Positions 7,413 through 13,608 of a stretch of 15,437 bases of DNA are shown here, piece after piece. Below the pieces are notes generated by a model. The model made no database searches, had not been told where the DNA came from, and saw only the letters and a list, made by a program, of their open reading frames with translations. Each line of letters begins with the position of its first letter. Within the stretch, counting starts at the first letter, position 1. The DNA is from Planctomycetota bacterium. Its GTDB lineage: Bacteria > Planctomycetota > PUPC01 > DSUN01. Both the position numbers and the translations under genes were made by a program. The stretch is from positions 1 to 15,437 of the forward strand of contig DAOOIT010000030.1 in assembly GCA_035384565.1 (NCBI GenBank), given 5' to 3'.

Positions 7413-7898
7413 TACGGCGATTCGCTGACTCGGCCGCTGGGTGGGACTTGGGCGCCGCGGCCGCGTGCGGGTCGGCGCGGGAGGACGTGGCGGCGGGCGT
7501 GGCGGCGCCGCCCCCCGACCGGAATGGCGTGAAGACAAGGCAACTGGTCACTCGCCCACCAAAGGAGAAGACCGCCCAAAGACGGGACACCAACAGGCTA
7601 TGGAGTCGTTCGGAGTCCCGCCTTCAGGCGGCGGTGCCTTGCTGCTCCGGCCTCGAATCAGTTTGCATTCCTCCGTGTAGCGACAGGCGTCTCGCGTGTC
7701 GAAGTGCATCGCAAGCGGGACGCTTGCGGCTGCGCTTGAGGCCCTGGCCGGCGCAGCACGGTTGCGGCCACTGCCAACTGGTTCGCGGCCGGAGCAGTAC
7801 CCTCACGCCATTCCCCCCCGAGTGGGTTTGTGGTATGGGCATCGCCCCGCACGGGGAAGGCGGCCTGAGGGCCGCACTTCGAACTCTGGCAGCTCTCC

Positions 7899-7942
7899 CC
7901 ATACTTGCTCAATCCAGTGAGGAGGGAAATGAGCAAGTATGG
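7899..7942. repeat. 13-bp perfect stem-loop built from a recurring 12-mer
   Basis: CCATACTTGCTCA at 7899-7911 pairs with TGAGCAAGTATGG at 7930-7942 across 18 bases. The core GAGCAAGTATGG recurs in degenerate form as two adjacent direct copies at 8003-8014 and 8015-8026, so one inverted and three direct copies lie within 130 bases. On the plus strand the loop contains AGGAGG (7920-7925) just before an ATG at 7929-7931. Confidence 0.75.
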
Positions 7943-8002
7943 ACGGGTGGCCGAGAATCGGCGGTTCTCGGGCCTCCGGCCATTCCTGCTCACCTGTGCG
8001 AT

Positions 8003-8026
8003 GAGCCAGTATGTGAGCGAGTATTG
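8003..8026 (+). repeat. Two adjacent copies of a 12-mer
   Basis: GAGCCAGTATGT (8003-8014) is followed directly by GAGCGAGTATTG (8015-8026). Both are degenerate copies of the GAGCAAGTATGG arms of the stem-loop at 7899-7942. Confidence 0.6.
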
Positions 8027-8170
8027 CTGGCGGGCGTAAAGCATTGCGGCATAGATGGTTATGGCGGACCAGGCGAGCGCTGCACGCCCGCCGCACGGCT
8101 CGCGGTCGCGGCCAAGTGGGGATCACCGGAATCCGAGGAACCGCCCCTGCTCTCCTGGCGGAGACCGCAG

Positions 8171-8208
8171 GCGTCGCAGCCTCGCGCGGATTCCTGGACG
8201 GGCTCTAG
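8171..8208 (+). repeat. Second copy of the end of the 29-314 repeat element
   Basis: Read on the minus strand from 8208, the sequence begins CTAGAGCCCGTCC and then matches the left terminus of the first element (29-67) at about 34 of 39 positions, including AATCCGCG and GAGGCTGCGACGC. The terminal CTAG again contains the TAG stop of a minus-strand gene, here the DRTGG protein. No matching opposite end was found in the gap, so this copy is partial, diverged or single-ended. Confidence 0.7.
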
Positions 8209-9311
8209 AGAGCGTCGAGAATGCGCTGGACGTTGACGAAGCGCTTGACGAGCCGCCGCGCCATGACGATCTTCTTGGTGTCCACCGGCTGAATCTTGAT
8301 TTTGAGGTTGTTGACGGCGGCGGCGACCGAGTAGCTGTCGCCCTTGACGAGCACGACGGGGATGTTGGTGCGGCGGAGGAGGCGGACGATGTTCTCGTGG
8401 GGCCGCACGCCGCCGGTGAGGAGCATGCCGGCGACGAAGTTGGCCTTGTCCTCGCCGACCGCGTAGCTGCTCATGGCCGCCAGGATCAGGTCGTCGCGGT
8501 CGCCCGGCGTGATCAGCAGGCTGTTGTGATAGATGTAGTCCAGCGCCCGGTGCGCGGTCATGGCGCCCACGATCACCGTCTCGATCTCGTTGGCGAGGTA
8601 GCGGTCGCCGTTGAGGAGGTCGCCGCCCACCTCATTGAGGATCTGGTTCATCGTGGGGTTCGAGAGGATCGTCTCGTGCGGGATGACCCCGAGGAGCTCG
8701 ATGCCCTTGCGCCCCAGGCCCTCCTCCACGAATGTCGCCACGGAGTCGAGCTTTTCGGGCCTCACCTTGTTGAGGATCACGCCGAGGATCTCGACCCCGT
8801 GCTCGTGGAAGACGCTGGCGTTGAGCATCACCTCGTCAATGGGGCCGCCGATGCCGCCCTCGGTGACGATGATGACCTTGGCGCCCAGGAGCTTCGCCAC
8901 CTCGGCGTTGGACATGTCGAAGCACGAGCCGACGCCGGCGTGTCCTGTGCCCTCGATGACCACGGCGCTCTTGCCCTCGGCCACGCGCTCGAACGCCGCG
9001 CGCACGCGGTCCACCAGGCTCTGGCGGTTCGGGTGCAGGATGTAGTCGCGCGTGAAGGACCGGCCGACGGTCACCGGGCTCATGTCGGCCAGCCCGACCT
9101 CGTGCTTGAACACGGCGCGCATGAGCGCAACGTCCTCGTCCACGCGCACGCCGTCCACCTCGACGTAGCGCTGGCCCACGGGCTTGATGAAGCCCACGGG
9201 CGGGGTCATCTCCTCGAAGGCGGCCAGGAGCCCGAGCGAGATGGTCGTCTTGCCCTGGTCCTGGCGGGTGGCGGCCACGAAGAGCTTCTTCGGCTTCTTG
9301 CCGATGGCCAT
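8205..9311 (-). CDS. Stand-alone BioD-like P-loop plus DRTGG-domain protein
   Basis: A 368-residue cytoplasmic protein with the architecture of the N-terminal regulatory part of long phosphotransacetylases, but without the catalytic PTA domain. The first half is a dethiobiotin-synthetase-like P-loop fold: strand LFVAATRQ, then DQGKTTISLGLL (Walker A, Lys near 21), and VVIEGTGHAGVG and VIIVTEGGIGGPID in the middle. The second half is a DRTGG-type domain, seen in IVGAMTAHRALDYI, GDRDDLILAA and AGMLLTGGVRPHE. These domains are thought to sense or bind nucleotides, but this stand-alone form has no settled function. The start has AGAAGGAA upstream and follows the ThpR stop by 15 bases, making it the last gene of a four-gene unit. 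Its TAG stop is shared with a dispersed repeat end. Confidence 0.88.
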   Translation of the reverse strand: MAIGKKPKKLFVAATRQDQGKTTISLGLLAAFEEMTPPVGFIKPVGQRYVEVDGVRVDEDVALMRAVFKHEVGLADMSPVTVGRSFTRDYILHPNRQSLVDRVRAAFERVAEGKSAVVIEGTGHAGVGSCFDMSNAEVAKLLGAKVIIVTEGGIGGPIDEVMLNASVFHEHGVEILGVILNKVRPEKLDSVATFVEEGLGRKGIELLGVIPHETILSNPTMNQILNEVGGDLLNGDRYLANEIETVIVGAMTAHRALDYIYHNSLLITPGDRDDLILAAMSSYAVGEDKANFVAGMLLTGGVRPHENIVRLLRRTNIPVVLVKGDSYSVAAAVNNLKIKIQPVDTKKIVMARRLVKRFVNVQRILDAL

Positions 9312-9326
9312 GGCGGGCGTTCCTTC

Positions 9327-9878
9327 TCAGAGCCTGTGATGGCGCACGGGAGTGTAGGTGGGCCCTGCCGGCGAGAGGTCGCTGCGCATCAGGACGACCT
9401 CCTCGACGCGGCAGGAGCCGAAGCGGGTGGCCGCCTCGCGGGCCAGGGGGCCGCGCAGGGGGCCCGCGCCGCGCGGGTCCTTGGCCCTGCCGATGGTCAG
9501 GTGCGCGCTGAAGGGCCGGCGCTCGGGCTCGAAGCCGAGAGCGGCCAGCCCCTCCTCGAGCCGGGCATTGAGTTGCGCCAGGGAGCCATCATCGCGCACC
9601 CCAGCCCAGATCACGCGAGGCGCGCCATGCTCGGGAAACGAGCCCAGGCCCGCCACCGCCAGGTCGAACGGGGCGATCCCCTCCGCCGCGAGGGCGATGG
9701 CGTCCTCGACGTCCTGGACGGCGCTCTCCGCGGTCTCGCCCAGGAACTTGAGGGTGATGTGCATCAGCTCCGGCTTCACCCACTTCACGCCGCACGGGGC
9801 GCGGCGCAGCCGTTCCTGGACTTCGCCCAGCCGCTGGCGGATCTCGGCGCTCAGCTCGACGGCGATGAAGGCTCTCAT
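9327..9878 (-). CDS. thpR: ThpR-type RNA 2',3'-cyclic phosphodiesterase (2'-5' RNA ligase family)
   Basis: A 183-residue member of the 2H phosphoesterase superfamily, which opens 2',3'-cyclic phosphate RNA ends and reversibly forms 2'-5' linkages in vitro. The two catalytic HxTx motifs are present: H40-ITL (in MHITLKFLG) and H126-LTI (in SAHLTIGRA). The N-terminus MRAFIAVELS is typical, and length is normal. The start ATG overlaps the PfkB stop as ATGA, a clear sign of translational coupling; a G-rich Shine-Dalgarno-like run lies in the end of the kinase gene. It is third in the unit AmrB-PfkB-ThpR-DRTGG. The in-frame reading far upstream is a shadow of the kinase gene. Confidence 0.95.
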   Translation of the reverse strand: MRAFIAVELSAEIRQRLGEVQERLRRAPCGVKWVKPELMHITLKFLGETAESAVQDVEDAIALAAEGIAPFDLAVAGLGSFPEHGAPRVIWAGVRDDGSLAQLNARLEEGLAALGFEPERRPFSAHLTIGRAKDPRGAGPLRGPLAREAATRFGSCRVEEVVLMRSDLSPAGPTYTPVRHHRL

Positions 9879-10849
9879 CGCAGCCCCCCGGCGCTCACGC
9901 GGAGCATCCCGGCGAACTCGCGGGCGCGGGCCTCGACCTCCGCGAGCGTCAGCGTTCGCAGCCGCTCCACGCCCAGCGCCTCGACGTTGAACGACGCGGC
10001 CAGGGTGCCGTAGAGCACGGCGCGGCGGAGGTTCGGCAGGGTGGCGCGGCCGGCCCGCGCCAGGTAGCCCATGAAGGCCCCCGCGAAGCAGTCGCCCGCG
10101 CCCGTGGGGTCGTGCACGGTCTCGACGGGGAACGCGGGGAGGAGGAAGAGGCGGCCGCCGACGAGGAGCAGGGACCCGTGCGCGCCCTTCTTCACGATGA
10201 CGATGCGGGGCCCGAGGCGGGCGATGGCGTGCGCCGCCGCCACCAGGTTCCGCCTGCCCGTGAGCATCTGAGCCTCCTCGTCGTTCACGATCAGGCCGTC
10301 CACGCGCCGGAGCATGCTCAGCACGTCGGCGCGGGCGTTGGCGATCCAGTGGTTCATCGTGTCGGCCAGCACCAGGCGCGGCTTGTGGAGCTGGTCGAGG
10401 ACGCGGTGCTGGATGGCGGGCGTGCCGTTGGCGAGGAAGCAATGGGTGCAGCGGCGATAGGCTTCGGGGAGCTGCGGGTCGAACTGCTCGAAAACATTCA
10501 GCTCGAGGTGAGTCGTCTCGCGGACATTCATGTCGTCCAGGTACCGCCCCGCCCAGCGGAACGTGCGGCCCGGGAGGCGCTGCACGCCGGCCGTGTCCAT
10601 GCCGCGTGCCCGGAAGGCCTCGAGGTGCGTCTGGGGGAAATCCTCGCCCACGACGCCCACCAGGCCCACCGGGCCGAAGAGGCTGGCGGCGAAGCCGAAG
10701 TACGTGGCCGAGCCGCCGAGCAGGTCCTCCGCCCGGGTGTCGGGAGTCTCCACGGAGTCGAAGGCGATGGATCCGACGCAGATGAGCCGGTTGGGCTGCC
10801 GTGGGGCGATGGGCCGTTCCTTTCGTTCAGCGGATGATGATGCCGGCAT
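9875..10849 (-). CDS. PfkB-family carbohydrate kinase (ribokinase-like)
   Basis: A 324-residue cytoplasmic kinase that transfers phosphate from ATP to a sugar or nucleoside hydroxyl. The N-terminal substrate region shows LICVGSIAFDSV and LLGGSATYFGFAASLFG; the C-terminal signature is DPTGAGDCFAGAF at 247-259, with the catalytic base at D253 and GAGD forming the anion hole. MNHWI and LIVNDEEAQMLTG lie between. Substrate is not decidable. The start is not obvious: no ATG, GTG or TTG lies at the expected place before LICVGS. The best choice is the ATG at 10849, with GAGGAGG (10865-10859) 9 bases upstream, overlapping the AmrB gene by 23 bases. An AUC codon further down with AAAGGAA before it is a less likely alternative. 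The stop overlaps the thpR start. Confidence 0.93.
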   Translation of the reverse strand: MPASSSAERKERPIAPRQPNRLICVGSIAFDSVETPDTRAEDLLGGSATYFGFAASLFGPVGLVGVVGEDFPQTHLEAFRARGMDTAGVQRLPGRTFRWAGRYLDDMNVRETTHLELNVFEQFDPQLPEAYRRCTHCFLANGTPAIQHRVLDQLHKPRLVLADTMNHWIANARADVLSMLRRVDGLIVNDEEAQMLTGRRNLVAAAHAIARLGPRIVIVKKGAHGSLLLVGGRLFLLPAFPVETVHDPTGAGDCFAGAFMGYLARAGRATLPNLRRAVLYGTLAASFNVEALGVERLRTLTLAEVEARAREFAGMLRVSAGGLR

Positions 10850-11645
10850 AGCCGACCACCTCCTCGGGCCCGGCGTATCCGCTGTCGGCGCTGGTCTTGT
10901 AGTCCACCAGTTCAGCGGCCTGAGCCCCGCGGGCCTTGGCGTACACGATGCCCGCGGCCACCGGATCGTGCCCGCACATCGAGATGCGATGCCGCCGGAT
11001 GGTGTCCCACATGGCCCTCTCGTCGAGGGCCAGAATCTGGTCAATCACCAGGTGGTCCCGCTCGCGGGCCGCCAGGGCGGGCTCGAAGTGGGTCATGTCC
11101 GTGCTGGCGACGAGCAGGGCGGGGCGCCCCAGCCGGCCCACCGCGCGCGCGAGGGCCAGCCCGAACTCGCGCAACACGGGCAGGCTGGACTGCATGATGT
11201 TGATGGCGGCGATGTGGACGCCCGGGTTGCGGTGCTTGAGGAAGGGCAGGTGCACTTCGCCCGAGTGCTCGTAGGCGTGGGCCCGAGGATCGGCCCGGAC
11301 CATCGGGCATTCGGTCGCGATGGCCGCGACCAGTTCGGTGGCGACGGGGACGTCGCCGAGCGGCGTCTCCCAGCGGCCCTCGTCGAACAGCGCGAACTCG
11401 GCGCCCGGGCTGCGCCCGTGGTTCACGGAAAGCAGGATGACGTCGTCGGGCACCACCACCCGCGAGTACACGGCGCCCGCCACGCCGCCCGAGAAGATGT
11501 AGCCTGCGTGGGGCGCCACCACGGCGACGGCCGGCGCCGCATCCGCGCGCACCGGCATCAGCTCATCGAGCATCTGGAGCAGCACGGCGCGATTCGACGG
11601 GTAGAACCCGTGATCGCCCGCAAACACGGCGCGTCGCACCGGCAT
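10827..11645 (-). CDS. amrB: AmmeMemoRadiSam system protein B (MEMO family)
   Basis: A 272-residue MEMO-like protein, a fold related to class III extradiol dioxygenases. The four conserved putative metal or active-site residues of MEMO are visible: H46 in APHAGYIFSGG, H76 in SVNHGRS, H186 in TDMTHFEP and C224 in MCGHDPVA. EHSGEVHLPFL and the C-terminal DYKTSADSGY...EEVVGYAG also match. In many genomes the family lies with an AMMECR1 protein and a radical SAM enzyme; neither is in this window, so this copy is separated from its usual partners, or the others lie elsewhere. The biochemical role is unproven in bacteria. The start is chosen because GGAGGTG lies about 6 bases upstream. It is the first gene of the packed four-gene unit and overlaps the PfkB gene. 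Confidence 0.93.
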   Translation of the reverse strand: MPVRRAVFAGDHGFYPSNRAVLLQMLDELMPVRADAAPAVAVVAPHAGYIFSGGVAGAVYSRVVVPDDVILLSVNHGRSPGAEFALFDEGRWETPLGDVPVATELVAAIATECPMVRADPRAHAYEHSGEVHLPFLKHRNPGVHIAAINIMQSSLPVLREFGLALARAVGRLGRPALLVASTDMTHFEPALAARERDHLVIDQILALDERAMWDTIRRHRISMCGHDPVAAGIVYAKARGAQAAELVDYKTSADSGYAGPEEVVGYAGIIIR

Positions 11646-11688
11646 GGCCGCACCTCCGCTACATCGGGGCGAGGGACACAACCGCTCG

Positions 11689-12363
11689 TTAGTATACCCG
11701 CCGCGCCGGGGAGGTTAAGCGGGAGCGGCGCCACGAGGCCGCATAGAGCCAGGCGCTCAGGAGCAGAAGCGAGCCCGCGGCCGCGAGGGCCTTCGCCCAA
11801 TCCGGCCGCCAGTCGAACTCCCAGGGACGGCTCATCCGGTCGGCGATCCAGAATGGCGATAGCCCATACAACCACTCCAGCGGCACGCGCAGGAGGTCCT
11901 CGACGATGAAGCCCACCAGCGGCCCGCCCGCGCTCAGGCCGCCAAGGGCGAGCCAGTACCAGGAGAGAAACCGCCCGTCGGGATCTGCCGCCAGGTAGGC
12001 GGTCACAAAGAGCGCTATCACGGCCAGATACGCCTGGCTCGCGGCCACTTGCGGCCAGCGGCAGTCGGCCGCCCAGGCCGTGGCCGCCACCGCTGGCGCG
12101 GCCAGGGCGGGCAGGAGAAGCATGTCCACAAACCGCGCACGCCTGGGGCCGACGGCCAGGGGCACAACGGCGAGCAGCAGGAACAGCTCTGCCCCGACGA
12201 AGAACCGGTAGGCATGGACGACCGCGAACGGAGTCGGGTAGTCCGCCCCGTCGGCCCCCAGCCCGATGGTGAGGGCCATCACGGCGACGGCACAAGCTAC
12301 CCACGGCACCAGCAGACGAAGAGAGGGCAGGGCCCCGCCGGTCTCAGGAGGGGGCGCGCTCAT
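11689..12363 (-). CDS. Six-helix membrane protein of unknown function
   Basis: A 224-residue integral membrane protein that I do not recognise. Hydrophobic stretches suggest six helices at about 17-37, 54-72, 78-98, 107-125, 132-157 and 195-212. A polar N-terminus and a basic C-terminal tail (SWRRSRLTSPARR) suggest both ends are cytoplasmic. A conserved-looking loop, LRVPLEWLYGLSPFWIADRM, lies between helices 5 and 6. Such small helix bundles sometimes accompany ABC-2 exporters, but no ATPase gene is nearby, so no function is offered. It lies 117 bases after ftsZ, with a weak candidate promoter and inverted repeat in that gap, and 43 bases before the AmrB gene. Confidence 0.75.
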   Translation of the reverse strand: MSAPPPETGGALPSLRLLVPWVACAVAVMALTIGLGADGADYPTPFAVVHAYRFFVGAELFLLLAVVPLAVGPRRARFVDMLLLPALAAPAVAATAWAADCRWPQVAASQAYLAVIALFVTAYLAADPDGRFLSWYWLALGGLSAGGPLVGFIVEDLLRVPLEWLYGLSPFWIADRMSRPWEFDWRPDWAKALAAAGSLLLLSAWLYAASWRRSRLTSPARRVY

Positions 12364-12404
12364 GCGCAGAGGGCTCCAGAAGAGGCGCGGACTTCGCTTG
12401 GCGG

Positions 12405-12433
12405 AGTGTAGCGGATTCCGGGCGCGCGCGCAA
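12405..12433 (-). promoter_or_regulatory. Weak candidate promoter for the six-helix membrane protein gene
   Basis: On the minus strand TTGCGC (12433-12428) is followed after 17 bases by TACACT (12410-12405), a 3/6 and 4/6 match to sigma70 boxes. An 8-bp perfect inverted repeat, TTCGCTTG (12393-12400) and CAAGCGAA (12431-12438), brackets it, overlapping the -35 on one side and lying just past the -10 on the other, as an operator would. The match is weak and could be chance in GC-rich DNA. Confidence 0.3.
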
Positions 12434-12458
12434 GCGAACCTGGGCTCTCGTGCGGGGG

Positions 12459-12476
12459 GCCGGCGGCCGCGCCGGC
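12459..12476 (-). terminator. Possible terminator hairpin after ftsZ
   Basis: GCCGGC at 12471-12476 pairs with GCCGGC at 12459-12464 across 6 bases, starting a few bases after the ftsZ stop and followed by a C-run rather than a T-run. It is very GC-rich but short; factor-independent termination is doubtful. Confidence 0.25.
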
Positions 12477-12480
12477 GCGC

Positions 12481-13545
12481 TCAGTGGATCTGTGGAGCGG
12501 GCTTTCGCCGCAGGAACGCCGGGATGTCGAGGTTCACGCCCTCGAAGAAGGCGAGGTCCTGGGACTGGGGGACCGCGGCCGAGCGCCCCTCGCCGGCGCC
12601 GTCGGCCGGCAGGTGACGAACCCCGGTGACGAGCAGCGTCGCCCGGATCTCCTCGCCCATCGAGCGGTCTATGCTGAGGCCGACCTGGATGGGCACTCTG
12701 CCGACGATCTGGCCGATCAGCTCGGTGGCGGCGTGGACCTCCCGGAGGCTGAGATCGCTGCTGCCGAGCAGGTGCAGGATGGCGGCCGAGGCCTGCTTGC
12801 AGCTCTCCTGGGTGAGGAAGGAGTTGGCGCAGGCGTCGCGGATGGCCTTCTCGACGCGCGAGTCGCCGGCGCCCACGCCGATGCCGAGCGCCCCGCGCCC
12901 CGCCTCGCTGAGCGAGTGCCGCAGGTCCGACGGCTGAAGCCCCACGCACGAGGCGCACGACAGCGCCCGCGTGAGCTGGTCCACGGCCTCCACCGTCCTA
13001 TCCTTGAGGCTCGCGATCGCCTTGGCCACGGGCCAGCCCGGCTCGCACAGCTCGGCCAGCGGGCGGTTGGGCAACACGAGAACCAGATCGGCCACATTCT
13101 CCAGCGAAGCGACCGCGCGCGACGCCAGCTCCGCGCGGTTCGGCCCCTCGAACGACAGGGGCTCGAGAGCCACCACCACCACCGTGCACTGGGTGGCCTT
13201 GAGCTCGTTGGCGAGCGCGGGGATCACGATGCTGCCCGTCTGGCCCCCCACGGCGCACAGGATCAGGGCCACGCCGTTGCTCGGACGGGCCGACTCCACG
13301 ATCTGGAGGGCCGCGTCCACCGCCGACTCCTCCATCGCGTCCGTGTCCATGTCGCCCGTGTTCTCGGGCTCGCCCGCGAGGCACACGGTCTCGTTGCCGG
13401 GGTACGACGCCAGGGCGTCGGCATCGAAGCTCAGGAGCCGGCGCAGCGGGGCCGCGGTGCATCGCGCGGCCAGCTCACAGCCCACGGCGCCCACGCCGAT
13501 CAGCAGCACGGTGTTCCCGACCGCGGAGTACTCGCCTGTTCCCAT
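12481..13545 (-). CDS. ftsZ: Divergent FtsZ-family protein with degraded GTPase motifs
   Basis: A 354-residue FtsZ homologue. FtsZ normally polymerises with GTP into the division ring. The fold is recognisable from TVLLIGVGAVG at the N-terminus, the region 92-110, LSEAGRGALGIGVGAGDSR at 212-230, and the tail NLDIPAFLRRK (338-348), the conserved peptide that binds FtsA and other partners. The catalytic features are altered. The tubulin signature GGGTGTG is GGQTGSI (100-106), the first glycine loop GGGGGN is reduced to GAVGCE, and the T7 motif NxDxxD reads GLQPSD (202-207), so N207 and D209 of E. coli are lost and only D212 is kept (D207). GAGAGGA precedes the ATG, and ftsA lies 63 bases upstream. 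GTP hydrolysis is doubtful. The gene is intact, not a pseudogene. Confidence 0.88.
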   Translation of the reverse strand: MGTGEYSAVGNTVLLIGVGAVGCELAARCTAAPLRRLLSFDADALASYPGNETVCLAGEPENTGDMDTDAMEESAVDAALQIVESARPSNGVALILCAVGGQTGSIVIPALANELKATQCTVVVVALEPLSFEGPNRAELASRAVASLENVADLVLVLPNRPLAELCEPGWPVAKAIASLKDRTVEAVDQLTRALSCASCVGLQPSDLRHSLSEAGRGALGIGVGAGDSRVEKAIRDACANSFLTQESCKQASAAILHLLGSSDLSLREVHAATELIGQIVGRVPIQVGLSIDRSMGEEIRATLLVTGVRHLPADGAGEGRSAAVPQSQDLAFFEGVNLDIPAFLRRKPAPQIH

Positions 13546-13608
13546 GGTTCCTCTCTTCTACGCTCCCGGGTGAGACGGGGTACACAGGATTCTCCAGACC
13601 CCGGCGCC

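Larger units (their letters stand above)
7413..8204. other. Long gene-free stretch with short hairpins and repeats
   Basis: No convincing gene was found in this interval. It holds perfect short palindromes: CCGCC-TTCA-GGCGG (7618-7631), CGACA...TGTCG (7681-7701), CGCAAGCG-GGA-CGCTTGCG (7710-7728), CGGCC-TGAG-GGCCG (7861-7874) and CCGAGAA...TTCTCGG (7951-7971). There is also a larger stem at 7899-7942 and a 12-mer repeat. From 7413 to about 7610 I see only GC-rich sequence. The far end (8171 onward) is a dispersed repeat terminus. The density of compact hairpins suggests accumulated intergenic repeats or a structured transcript downstream of the DRTGG gene. Confidence 0.6.

Noticed and set aside
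7899..8026. CRISPR array
   Set aside because: The 12-mer copies are too short, degenerate, unevenly spaced and in mixed orientation; there are no spacers of constant length and no cas genes.
7658..8044. 128-codon minus-strand frame in the gene-free region
   Set aside because: There is no ribosome site before its ATG, and its translation simply follows the hairpins and 12-mer repeats; no family resemblance.
8055..10013. 652-codon open frame on the plus strand
   Set aside because: Antisense to the DRTGG, ThpR and PfkB genes, which show catalytic motifs on the minus strand; no ribosome site of note.
12481..13545. ftsZ as a pseudogene
   Set aside because: The frame is intact, has a good ribosome site and normal length to the tail, and the C-terminal peptide is well conserved, which a decaying gene would not keep.
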